A stretch of DNA of 22,218 nt from CAYLZN01 sp964387935. Its GTDB lineage: Bacteria; Acidobacteriota; Vicinamibacteria; Vicinamibacterales; JAFNAJ01. The translations under genes and the position numbers were made by a program. Shown here in pieces: positions 7,627 through 14,534 of the stretch (positions are counted from its first letter, which is position 1; every line of letters starts with the position of its first letter). The notes beneath the pieces are model-generated. The model did no database searches. It was given only the letters and a program-made list of their open reading frames with translations, and was not told where the DNA came from. Location: positions 1 to 22,218 of the forward strand of contig CAYLZN010000064.1 of the NCBI GenBank assembly GCA_964387935.1, read 5' to 3'.

Positions 7627-8091
7627 TCAGTCCAGGTCGCGCAGTTCTTCTTCGAGCCGTGCCGCGTAGGCATCGCCGCTGGGCGTGCGGGCGGCAGGTT
7701 CCGCCGCCGGGACGGCGGCCCCCTGGCGTGCCGCGCGTCGCACCCACATTGTCACGGCAGCGCCGCTCAGGACGAGCGCGACGGGCGGCAGCACGTAGAG
7801 CATCAACTTGTAGCCACGCGCGGGCGGTTCGACCAGGATGCGCTCGCCAAACTGCACCACGTAGTCGTCGAGGATCTGCTGTGGGTTCTCCCCTCGGCCG
7901 AGGCGTCGCCGCAGATCCTGCCGCACTTCGTCGGCCGCGGGCGACTGGTGCACCGAGACCTGCTGCGACCAGCAGCATGGGGCAACGAGCTTCGTCTCGA
8001 GCGTTCGTGCCTCCTTCTCCAGTTCCGGGGGCAGGGGCGCGACGACGGTCGCCGACGCGAGCGCAAGGACGAACGTGAGTGGCAGCAGCAC
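7627..8091 (-). CDS. CcmH-like cytochrome c maturation protein, CC variant
   Basis: This 154-residue protein starts at GTG 8091, with AGGAGG five bases upstream. It has an N-terminal hydrophobic signal (LLPLTFVLALASATVVA), a small helical domain (~22-90) and a membrane helix at ~96-117 (LMLYVLPPVALVLSGAAVTMW). The domain matches CcmH/CycL/NrfF in LGRGENPQQILDDYVVQFGERIL. CcmH reduces or presents apocytochrome c cysteines for haem attachment at the outer face of the cytoplasmic membrane, using an LRCxxCQ motif. Here the equivalent is APCCWSQQ with vicinal cysteines 39-40, so normal CxxC chemistry is doubtful. No other ccm gene is in the window. It follows the NYN gene by 34 bp and ends 12 bp from the convergent pseudokinase-PEGA gene. 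Confidence 0.78.
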   Translation of the reverse strand: MLLPLTFVLALASATVVAPLPPELEKEARTLETKLVAPCCWSQQVSVHQSPAADEVRQDLRRRLGRGENPQQILDDYVVQFGERILVEPPARGYKLMLYVLPPVALVLSGAAVTMWVRRAARQGAAVPAAEPAARTPSGDAYAARLEEELRDLD

Positions 8092-8125
8092 GAGGGCCTC
8101 CTGTGAACAGCCGGGATTCTGGTAC

Positions 8126-9673
8126 TCAGTCCCCGGCGCTCTCGTTCTTCGTTCTGGCCGACTTGCGCGCGCGGGGTGGCCGCGAGGCCGAGGGGCCCGG
8201 CGCCTTGCCGGTCGTCGACGTCGCGCGCTTCCTCGCGGGCGGTCTCGCGGTTGCGTCTCTCGTCCGCCGCCGCCGTGAGCCTGAGGTCGCCGTCGCAGGC
8301 GTTCCCCCGGAATGCGGGTCTGGCGCGTGGGCCGCCCTCTCGGCGCTGGGGCCAGGATCGCCATCCATCGTGCCGGTCGGGAGGGCCGTCGTGTCTGCTA
8401 CCGCGTGACCGTCGGGGATCTCGAATGCCGCACCGATGGCCGCATTGCCGGCCCCGGCTGGCGCATCGTGTGACGGGGCCGCGTCCTGCGCCTCAGTGGC
8501 CACGGGGAGCGCCTCGACCACGTCCGCCGGGCGCTGCAGCGCGGCACCAGGCCAGACCCGGACAATGCCCTGCCGGTCGCGCTCGACGCGAACGACACCT
8601 TCGCGCTGGCAGTAGCGGAGCGCCTCGATGACCGTGGCGAACCCGTAGCGACGCTCGTCGAACTGGCCGTCCACGACCTTGATCAGTTGCTTGACCTGCC
8701 GGACGTACAGCGGCCACCGAGAGACGGTGGCGCGGGTGAGGGCGGACTGGATGACGGCGACCACGTCCCCTTGGGGGTGCAGGTCGCCCGAGATCGCCGG
8801 CTCCGCAGCCGACTCCTCCGCGGGTGCGGCGCCTTCCTCGCGAGGGGTGGCGGCTGGCTGGGAGGGCTGCGACACGACCTGCAAGGCCAGTGGCGCATGC
8901 GAACCCGCGGACGCGGCACCGCCGTCACCACCCTCCCGCAGCTCGACGTGGAAGCTGCGCTCGCTGCCTTTCAGCGTGACGAAGCCGGCCTTGGCGAGCT
9001 TCTGGATGAAGTCCCTGAAGCTGCCGGCGCCGTACTCACGCTCGGAGAAGGCAGAGTCCAGTTGCAGCAGCGTGCTCTTCAGCAGGCCGAGCTGCGGCAC
9101 GACCTCGCGGTCGGCCAGCAGCTTGAGGGCGCGTCGAACGAGCGGCATGGCCTGCGAGAGATTCGTCTCACCGCCGGAGCGCGCCCGATCCTGGCCGCGC
9201 CCGCGGCCCACGATGTTCTCGTAGGCGATGAACTCGGTGCAGTTCTTCTGCATGACCACGCTGGTGAACGCGCGGCCGCCGACGACGAACACCTTGCGGT
9301 CGTACTGCTTCAGCTTTTCGACGAGGCTGATGAAGTCGCTGTCGCCACTGACGATGACGAAGCTGTTGATATGGCTGTGGGTGAACGCCATTTCGAGGGC
9401 GTCGAGGGCGAGATTGATGTCGGCGCCGTTCTTGTCGCCGCCCGGGGTCAGGTTGCGCTGCACCATGTGCACCGCGTGCTGTGACATGGCCCGGCCGTAG
9501 TCCCCGGCACGCGTCCAGTCCCCGTAGGCGACCTTGGTGACGACCTCGCCGCGTTCCTTGATGGCTTCGAGGACGGCGCCCATGTCGAAATAGCTGCTCA
9601 GCGTGTTCTTGACGCCGATCTCGATGTTGTCGAAATCGACGAACACGGCGATCTTCAAACGGTCTTCGCTCAA
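8126..9673 (-). CDS. NYN-domain (PIN-like) putative RNase with two OST-HTH/LOTUS domains
   Basis: This 515-residue protein starts at TTG 9673, with AAGGA eight bases upstream; the encoded protein then begins directly at the NYN fold. The NYN domain covers ~6-155: VFVDFDNI (D13, D15), KNGADINLALDAL (D85) and VSGDSDFISLVEKL (D111, D113) supply the acidic residues that bind metal in LabA/NYN nucleases. Two OST-HTH (LOTUS) winged-helix domains follow at ~172-246 and ~302-378, each with the RYG/EYG..F..(L/I)(I/L).....G.V pattern (EREYGAGSFRDFIQKL, ERRYGFATVIEAL). These domains bind RNA, including G-rich or structured RNA. The C-terminal ~130 residues are Pro/Ala-rich and end in a strongly basic tail. 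I infer a cytoplasmic RNA-processing or RNA-decay role; the substrate is unknown. Catalytic residues look intact. Frames further upstream, to 9805, have no family resemblance. Confidence 0.85.
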   Translation of the reverse strand: MSEDRLKIAVFVDFDNIEIGVKNTLSSYFDMGAVLEAIKERGEVVTKVAYGDWTRAGDYGRAMSQHAVHMVQRNLTPGGDKNGADINLALDALEMAFTHSHINSFVIVSGDSDFISLVEKLKQYDRKVFVVGGRAFTSVVMQKNCTEFIAYENIVGRGRGQDRARSGGETNLSQAMPLVRRALKLLADREVVPQLGLLKSTLLQLDSAFSEREYGAGSFRDFIQKLAKAGFVTLKGSERSFHVELREGGDGGAASAGSHAPLALQVVSQPSQPAATPREEGAAPAEESAAEPAISGDLHPQGDVVAVIQSALTRATVSRWPLYVRQVKQLIKVVDGQFDERRYGFATVIEALRYCQREGVVRVERDRQGIVRVWPGAALQRPADVVEALPVATEAQDAAPSHDAPAGAGNAAIGAAFEIPDGHAVADTTALPTGTMDGDPGPSAERAAHAPDPHSGGTPATATSGSRRRRTRDATARPPARKRATSTTGKAPGPSASRPPRARKSARTKNESAGD

Positions 9674-10002
9674 GTGACTCTTCCTTCTGTGGTAAGGGCG
9701 TCGATGCGGCGGGCGGGCCAGTAGGACCAGGCGTGGCGGAGACGCGGCGGGCAGTGCCGCCGTAGCGCGGATCACGGTGAGCAGCGCAGGCACCTGGACT
9801 CGCACGCGGGTCCGGGGCAGGGGCCACGGCGGGCTGAGGGCCGGCCGTTCGCACGGACGCCTGCCCGGGGTCAGCCGGGCGGGTCCATGCGTCAGAGTAG
9901 CGGTCGCATGCCGCGGGCGTCAAGGCGGCCTGCCGGAACGACCTGCCGGGTAGGCGACTCATCTGCGCGGTGACCGCCGGCGCTGGCGATCGCGGGCACC
10001 GC
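9674..10002. other. Intergenic gap of 329 bp, no gene recognised
   Basis: This region lies between the small basic protein gene and the NYN gene, both on the minus strand. Open frames here give Arg/Pro/Ala-rich translations typical of random GC-rich sequence. I see no tRNA, no clear promoter hexamer and no strong terminator. It may hold the NYN gene promoter or a small RNA, but nothing in the sequence supports this directly. Confidence 0.4.
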
Positions 10003-10230
10003 TCAAACCAGCACGTCGAGGTGCGTGCCGCGGATGCCGTCGGGGTGTGGCGCGGGGCGGCCCGAGGAGGCGGGAGCCGGGAGAGCTCCAGGGCGTGGCG
10101 CCTTGCGCCGCGGGAGGCGACGCCGGGAATCCCTGGCCCTCTCGAGCGCCTCGTAGTGGGAGGATTCCGACGGGCGGTCGCTCTGCGAGCCGACGTGCAC
10201 GATGGGCGGGCTCTGGCGGTCCTCGACCAC
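10003..10230 (-). CDS. Small basic hypothetical protein (75 aa)
   Basis: I do not recognise this family. The start is GTG 10230, and GAGGAG lies seven bases upstream, a stronger ribosome-binding site than most in the window. The gene begins 15 bp after the stop of the HAD 5'-nucleotidase gene on the same strand, so translational coupling or co-transcription is likely. The protein has a polar N-terminus (VEDRQSPPIVHVGSQSD), a charged helical segment (HYEALERARDSRRRLPRRK), a Pro/Ala-rich disordered stretch and a hydrophobic C-terminal end (THLDVLV). There is no signal peptide or membrane helix. The N-terminus does not read like random GC-rich translation, which supports a real gene. The function is unknown; the basic middle could bind nucleic acid or a partner protein. 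Confidence 0.6.
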   Translation of the reverse strand: MVEDRQSPPIVHVGSQSDRPSESSHYEALERARDSRRRLPRRKAPRPGALPAPASSGRPAPHPDGIRGTHLDVLV

Positions 10231-10245
10231 GTCGAATCTCCTCGT

Positions 10246-11703
10246 TCAGGAAATCGGCGGCTCCGCGGAAGGCTGCAACGCCGCGACCCGCCAGTCGAGG
10301 TCATGCGGCATGTCCGCTCGCGGGGCGCGGAGGTACGCGAACGGCGTGGCCCCGAGGAGGTTCGAGACGCGGGACATGTAGATGTCGGCGTAGTTCTCCA
10401 CCTGACCGGCCAGGTGGCTCGGATCGTTGCCCGCCCGCATCAGCGGACCCCAGGTGTCGTTGTACAGCGAGCCGAGCTGCGCGGCGAGTGGGGCGATCTC
10501 GGCATCGAGTCTCTCCCCCTGTGCACGCAGCCCGGCAAGTTGCGCGTCGCGGACGGCTGCCCCAGGCGGCGCGTACCCCCGTGCCTGCCGCTGCTGTCGG
10601 AGCCGACCCAGCGCCAGTTCCTGCTCCAGGGACGTCTTCTCGGCCATGAGCGCGTCGAGCCGCACCTGCGCCGCCCGCTGCGCGTGCATCGCGGCCACCT
10701 CGTCCTCGAGTTCCCGCACGATCAGCGCCGTCCGCCACCGGCGCACGTCCTTCGTCACCCGGACGTCCGTGTAGAGATGGTCCCCCACATAGAGGATCTC
10801 CGCTCCGGAGGCGCCCAGGTACTGTTCCACGAGCCCGGCGTTGCCGCCCAGGTACAGGCCAGGTCCCGTCGGTCCCGACACGCAGGCGCGAAGCAGGCCG
10901 TCCTCGTTGACCAGGGTGAACAGCGGCCCTCGAGCCGTGAAGAAGTCCGGCTTGCGCGCGGCCACGATCGTCAGGTCGAAGAGATCGCGCCACGTGGTGC
11001 CCGCCGGCAGAAAGCGGTCGAAGCAGAAGTGCATCATCGCCTTCGTGTACGACCACTCGGAGTTGGTCACGAGCAGGAGTCGCTTGCCGGCCTCCTTCTG
11101 GTCCAGCAGCGTCAGGGGAGTCTCCGGATCGATCTCCACGTATCCCTCTGGGCTGGCCACGATCTCGGCCTTCAGGCGTCCTTCGGCGTGGGTCTCGTCG
11201 AGCGCCCGACGGATATGGTGCCACAGCTCCGCATACCCCATCACCCCCGGGAGCTGTCGCGCGTCCAGCCGGTCCACGAGCTGGGCGTACATGCTGGCCT
11301 CGGAGAGTGAGAAGAACGTGTTCAGGAAGACCCACCGCGGCCACGCCAGATCGACCAGCGTTGCTGCGTACGCCCGGCGCTGCTCCTCGAAGTCGACCCG
11401 GCGCTGCCCGTGGAAGGCCCGCTTCACGTAGCCGAACCGGTCGGCCTTGACGATGTTGCCCAGTTCGGTGTCGATGACGAGGCCGCGCATCGCGAACGAC
11501 GGCGAAAACGGCAGGTCGGCGACCGGCCACCCGTCCTCCGCCAGACGCTGCTGAAGGTAGTCGTAGGCCCGTTGCTCCCAGGCGGCGACGTTGTAGTGGA
11601 CCAGGGTATAGTCCATGTCGTAGCCGATGGCCTTGATCGCGCGCAGGTTCAGCGTGCGATTGAGATAGATCCCCCGTCCGGCCGTCGTCGTTGCCGCGTG
11701 CAT
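10246..11703 (-). CDS. HAD-IG family 5'-nucleotidase
   Basis: This 485-residue cytosolic enzyme belongs to the HAD superfamily subfamily IG, the cN-II-like purine 5'-nucleotidases that remove phosphate from IMP/GMP-type nucleotides. HAD motif I is GYDMDYTLVHYN, with the nucleophile D29 and general acid D31; motif II is LLLVTNSEWSYT, and the motif III/IV region is VAARKPDFF followed by ILYVGDHLYTDV. The length matches the family. A coiled-coil-like helical insertion (ELEDEVAAMHAQRAAQVRLD and onward) lies near residues 350-430. ATG 11703 is chosen, with GGAG nine bases upstream; a TTG at 11739 in the same frame is less likely. It is divergent from the DCC-family gene, and a small basic protein gene follows 15 bp downstream. 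Exact substrate specificity cannot be read from the sequence. Confidence 0.88.
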   Translation of the reverse strand: MHAATTTAGRGIYLNRTLNLRAIKAIGYDMDYTLVHYNVAAWEQRAYDYLQQRLAEDGWPVADLPFSPSFAMRGLVIDTELGNIVKADRFGYVKRAFHGQRRVDFEEQRRAYAATLVDLAWPRWVFLNTFFSLSEASMYAQLVDRLDARQLPGVMGYAELWHHIRRALDETHAEGRLKAEIVASPEGYVEIDPETPLTLLDQKEAGKRLLLVTNSEWSYTKAMMHFCFDRFLPAGTTWRDLFDLTIVAARKPDFFTARGPLFTLVNEDGLLRACVSGPTGPGLYLGGNAGLVEQYLGASGAEILYVGDHLYTDVRVTKDVRRWRTALIVRELEDEVAAMHAQRAAQVRLDALMAEKTSLEQELALGRLRQQRQARGYAPPGAAVRDAQLAGLRAQGERLDAEIAPLAAQLGSLYNDTWGPLMRAGNDPSHLAGQVENYADIYMSRVSNLLGATPFAYLRAPRADMPHDLDWRVAALQPSAEPPIS

Positions 11704-11759
11704 GTGCCCATGCTCCGTCAGGACCGCGCGATGGTGCAAGAGCGCCGCGCGGGCTGCCG

Positions 11760-11765
11760 GATAAT
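11760..11765 (+). promoter_or_regulatory. Putative -10 element giving a leaderless DCC-family transcript
   Basis: GATAAT matches the -10 consensus in five of six positions. It ends six bases before the ATG at 11772, so transcription would begin at or next to the start codon. On the opposite strand the same place reads CATTAT, which could serve the divergent nucleotidase gene with a ~50-nt leader. No clear -35 box is visible. Confidence 0.45.
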
Positions 11766-11771
11766 GGGACC

Positions 11772-12182
11772 ATGATGCCGCAGTCAGGCCGGCCCATCGT
11801 CCTGTTCGACGGCGACTGCGCGTTGTGCCACCGGTCGGTGCGCTTCATCGCGCGGCACGACCGCCGGCGGCACTTCCTCTTTGCGCCGCTGACGAGTCCC
11901 GCCGCCGAGGCGCGGCTTGCCCATGCGCCGTCCGAGGCGCGACGCGGGTCCACCGTCGTGCTGGTCGAGACGGACGGACGGATCAGCACGAGGTCCACGG
12001 CGGCCCTTCGTATCGCGGCACGACTCGACTGCCCGTGGAACCTGCTCGCAGCGCTTCGAGTGGTGCCCCGACCTGTGCGGGATGCCGTCTACGATGCCGT
12101 AGCGCGGCGCCGAGCCCGGTGGTTCGGAGAGGCCGCGTTCTGCGACCTCGAGCAGGACCTCGAGGATCGAGTCGTGAAGTAG
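11772..12182 (+). CDS. DCC-family (DUF393) thiol-disulfide oxidoreductase-like protein
   Basis: This 136-residue protein carries the family hallmark near its N-terminus: VLFDGDCALCHRSVRF, with DGDCxxC at residues 13-19. It then shows the usual pattern ..F.PL.S..A....., TVVLVETDGRISTRSTAALRIAARL, and a C-terminal RDAVYDAVARRRARWFG. The usual family ending has a third cysteine pair (YR.(C/G)), which is absent here. The family is thioredoxin-like in predicted fold, and its redox partner is unknown. There are two adjacent ATG codons (11772 and 11775); the first is used here. There is no strong Shine-Dalgarno, and a GATAAT hexamer lies six bases upstream, suggesting a leaderless message. The gene converges on gluQ with a 13-bp gap. 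Confidence 0.85.
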   Translation: MMPQSGRPIVLFDGDCALCHRSVRFIARHDRRRHFLFAPLTSPAAEARLAHAPSEARRGSTVVLVETDGRISTRSTAALRIAARLDCPWNLLAALRVVPRPVRDAVYDAVARRRARWFGEAAFCDLEQDLEDRVVK

Positions 12183-12195
12183 GCGAGCCGCGACG

Positions 12196-13140
12196 TCACG
12201 CAAACAGCGAGGCCAGATCGCGCGGCGACAGGGGCGCGGGGTCCCCGGTCAGGCCGCAGGCGGCCGCAGCCAGGCCCAGGACCTCGCCCGAGGGCCGACC
12301 GGCCGCACGCAAGTCACGTACCCCGGTGTCACGATTGGATTTCGACAACTTCTCGCCGGTCGGACCCGCGAGCAGGCCGTGGTGGACGAACACCGGCAAG
12401 CGGTCGCGCCCGAGCAGTCGGGCCACTCGCAACTGACGGCCCGTCGAGGCCAGCAGATCCTCGCCTCGGATCACGAGGTCCACGCCGTGCCGCAGGTCGT
12501 CCACGACGACGGCGAACTGGTACGTCCAATACCCGTGGCGGTCCTGAACGAGCAGATCGCCACACTGCGCGTCGGGATCCTGTGCCTGTGGGCCGAGCCT
12601 GGCGTCGTCGAACGATTCGAGCCCTGGTTCCACGACCATGCGAAGTCCGCGGCCGGGGCCGGGAGGGAGCCCGCGCTGACGACACCGTCCCGAGTAGCGG
12701 GTTTCCAGGCCATCGGCTGTCGGGTTCGTGTCGGCGATCTGCTTTCGCGAGCACTCGCACGCGTAGACGTGAGCGCGCTGCCGCAACCGCTCGAGAGCCT
12801 CGGCGTACACGTGAGGCACGTTGCTTTGCCGGTATGGAGATGACCCGCCGCGCAGGCTGGCCGGGTCGCCGATGTCGGGCTCGAGCCCCAGCCACTCCAG
12901 GTCCTCGAGGATCGCGGCCTCGTACTCCGGCCGGCAGCGCGCGCGATCGTGGTCTTCGACTCGCAGCAGGACGCGACCGCCGAGCGCCCGGGCGAGACCC
13001 CAGACGTAGATCGCGTTCACGACGTGACCGAGGTGCAGGAAGCCCGTGGGCGAGGGTGCGAAGCGGGTGAGCGGGCGAGACGGCAGGCGGTCTGCGAGCG
13101 CTCGGAGGGCGGGAGCTGCGGGAACGAGAGGCGCCGGCAT
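12196..13140 (-). CDS. gluQ: Glutamyl-Q tRNA(Asp) synthetase
   Basis: This 314-residue class I aminoacyl-tRNA-synthetase-like protein lacks an anticodon-binding domain, which separates it from GltX. It attaches glutamate to the queuosine base at position 34 of tRNA(Asp). The HIGH-type motif is RFAPSPTGFLHLGH (HLGH at 36-39), and the KMSKS-type motif is KLSKS (264-268). A zinc site of the GluQ type is visible as CECS followed ~20 residues later by RYSGRC. VIRGEDLLASTGRQ is the usual active-site segment. The length fits the family (about 290-310). The start is ATG 13140, nine bases after the stop of the secreted helical-repeat gene, so the two are probably co-transcribed. Confidence 0.93.
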   Translation of the reverse strand: MPAPLVPAAPALRALADRLPSRPLTRFAPSPTGFLHLGHVVNAIYVWGLARALGGRVLLRVEDHDRARCRPEYEAAILEDLEWLGLEPDIGDPASLRGGSSPYRQSNVPHVYAEALERLRQRAHVYACECSRKQIADTNPTADGLETRYSGRCRQRGLPPGPGRGLRMVVEPGLESFDDARLGPQAQDPDAQCGDLLVQDRHGYWTYQFAVVVDDLRHGVDLVIRGEDLLASTGRQLRVARLLGRDRLPVFVHHGLLAGPTGEKLSKSNRDTGVRDLRAAGRPSGEVLGLAAAACGLTGDPAPLSPRDLASLFA

Positions 13141-13149
13141 GCCCGTCGG

Positions 13150-13992
13150 TCAGGGGTCCTCACCGGGGCCCACGCCGGAGCCCTCGATGATCTGTTGCAG
13201 TTCACTGGCTACGCCTTCGAGTGCCGCGGTGTCGGCCCACAGGCGCTGAACCTCCCGCGCGGCTGCGCGAGCCTCGGCGCCGGCCCCGGCGTCTCTCGCG
13301 GCCCGCGCCAGGCCAAGCCACGCGCGGGTCCGTCCGGGCGATTGCTGCACGACGCGCGCATACCGCTGGCGCGCGTCGTCGAAACGGTGGATCTGCAGCC
13401 ACAGATCCCCAGCCAGTTCGTCGAACGGCAGGACGACATCCTCTCCGGAGCGGATCGCCAGGAGCCGGGCCTGGAGCTGGTCGCCATGCGCCAGCAGCAG
13501 CGTCAGCTCTTCCCGTTCTTCCTGGGCCCCAGCGATGGCGGCGAGCACGGACACGCGGCGCAGTTCGGCCCGGCTCCACGCGCCGGCGAGACTCGCCAGC
13601 GGAACGAGGCGCTCGGCGGACTCGCGGGCGATGGTCAGCGCGTCCTCGCGGCCGCCCGGCCAGGCGGCTCGGGCGGCCTGGACCCCGCGCAGGTACCAGT
13701 AGGCTTCGGCGTCCCTGGGCGACAACTGCTCGGGCACGAGGTTGGCGACCGGCGTCCACGAGCCCGTCAGCAGCGCCGCCAGCAGGGCCGCCTCAACGGC
13801 GGTGACCGGGGAGGACGCCGCGTCGGCCTGCCCCGGTCGCTCCAGCAACGGGCGGAGGCTCAACAGTGCCTCCTCGTAGCGGCCGGCGTGCAGCGCCTGG
13901 CGAATGGTATCGGCCGTGCGGTTTTCCTGACCGACGACCGCGACCGTCGCGAGCACGACGCCGCAGAGGGCCGAGTGGAGCGCACGGGTCAC
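13150..13992 (-). CDS. Secreted helical-repeat (TPR-like) hypothetical protein
   Basis: I do not recognise a named family. The protein has 280 residues, starting at GTG 13992, with a hydrophobic N-terminal segment (ALHSALCGVVLATVAVVG) that looks like a signal peptide. The rest is almost entirely helical and Ala/Leu/Arg-rich, with TPR-like signatures: ALHAGRYEEALLSLRPLL near the N-terminus and LWLQIHRFDDARQRYARVV, QQSPGRTRAWLGLARAARD near the C-terminus. A periplasmic scaffold or assembly role is possible. It is the first gene of a unit with gluQ, 9 bp downstream, an unusual partner. The start is supported by a TATACT hexamer ending six bases before the GTG, arguing for a leaderless transcript; GGAG lies too close to the start to act as a ribosome-binding site. 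Confidence 0.72.
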   Translation of the reverse strand: MTRALHSALCGVVLATVAVVGQENRTADTIRQALHAGRYEEALLSLRPLLERPGQADAASSPVTAVEAALLAALLTGSWTPVANLVPEQLSPRDAEAYWYLRGVQAARAAWPGGREDALTIARESAERLVPLASLAGAWSRAELRRVSVLAAIAGAQEEREELTLLLAHGDQLQARLLAIRSGEDVVLPFDELAGDLWLQIHRFDDARQRYARVVQQSPGRTRAWLGLARAARDAGAGAEARAAAREVQRLWADTAALEGVASELQQIIEGSGVGPGEDP

Positions 13993-14012
13993 GCTCCGAG
14001 TATAGTGGCGTC
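13993..14012. promoter_or_regulatory. Compact divergent promoter, leaderless in both directions
   Basis: Only 20 bp separate the GTG at 13992 (minus) from the ATG at 14013 (plus). The plus strand holds TATAGT at 14001-14006 and the minus strand TATACT at 14004-13999, overlapping by four bases. Each hexamer is exactly six bases from its own start codon, which places both expected transcription starts at or beside the start codons. No standard -35 boxes are seen; they would lie inside the opposite genes. Confidence 0.55.
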
Positions 14013-14513
14013 ATGGCCGTGGCAGACGAGCACGAACAGCGCGTGTACGACGTGCTGGCTGAACTCACGATTCCTTACCAGCGTTTCGAGCACCCGCCCG
14101 TGGCGACGGTCGAGGAAGCGGAGCAGTATTGGGCCGACGTGGACGCGACGCACTGCAAGAACCTCTTCCTGCGAAACAAGAAGGGCGACCGCCACTACCT
14201 GGTCGTGCTCCGATCCGACCGTCAGGCGGACCTGCGGTCCCTGGTGAAGACGATCGGCGACGACCGGCTCTCCTTTGGGTCACCCGAGCGCCTCATGACG
14301 CACCTGGGGCTGACGCCGGGTTCGGTCTCGCCGTTCGGCCTCATCAACGATCGCGGGCATCGCGTGCGGCTGATTCTCGATGCCGGGCTCCGGCAGGCCG
14401 AGTTCCTCGCATTCCACCCGAACGTGAACACCGCGACGATCCGGCTGTCGCGTGGGGACTTCGAGCGCTTCCTCGCGTGGTCGGGCCACCAGGCCCGGTG
14501 GATCGAGATCTGA
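14013..14513 (+). CDS. YbaK/ProXp-type aminoacyl-tRNA deacylase (PrdX-like)
   Basis: This 166-residue protein is a stand-alone YbaK/EbsC-fold domain, also called the prolyl-tRNA-synthetase-associated domain. Members of this group hydrolyse wrongly charged tRNA, most often Ala-tRNA(Pro) (ProXp-ala). Visible motifs are AELTIPYQRFEHPPVATVEE at the N-terminus, THCKNLFLRNKKGDRHYLVV with the conserved lysine of CKNL, HLGLTPGSVSPFGLIND (the GxxPGSVSP loop), and FHPNVNTATIRLS. Length and motif order match PrdX/ProXp-ala well. It has no Shine-Dalgarno, and TATAGT lies six bases before the ATG. It is divergent from the secreted-protein/gluQ unit and converges on the creatininase-family gene with a 21-bp gap. 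Substrate specificity among ProXp subfamilies cannot be fixed from sequence alone. Confidence 0.87.
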   Translation: MAVADEHEQRVYDVLAELTIPYQRFEHPPVATVEEAEQYWADVDATHCKNLFLRNKKGDRHYLVVLRSDRQADLRSLVKTIGDDRLSFGSPERLMTHLGLTPGSVSPFGLINDRGHRVRLILDAGLRQAEFLAFHPNVNTATIRLSRGDFERFLAWSGHQARWIEI

Positions 14514-14534
14514 CGGTCAGCGCACAGCCGCCTG

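Noticed and set aside
7616..7632. Direct repeat GGTCAGTC (two copies) after the PEGA-gene stop
   Set aside because: Only two 8-bp copies, partly inside the CcmH 3' end; not enough to call a repeat element.
9970..11310. Plus-strand open frame (446 codons) opposite the 5'-nucleotidase
   Set aside because: Antisense shadow; the HAD motifs on the minus strand are unmistakable.
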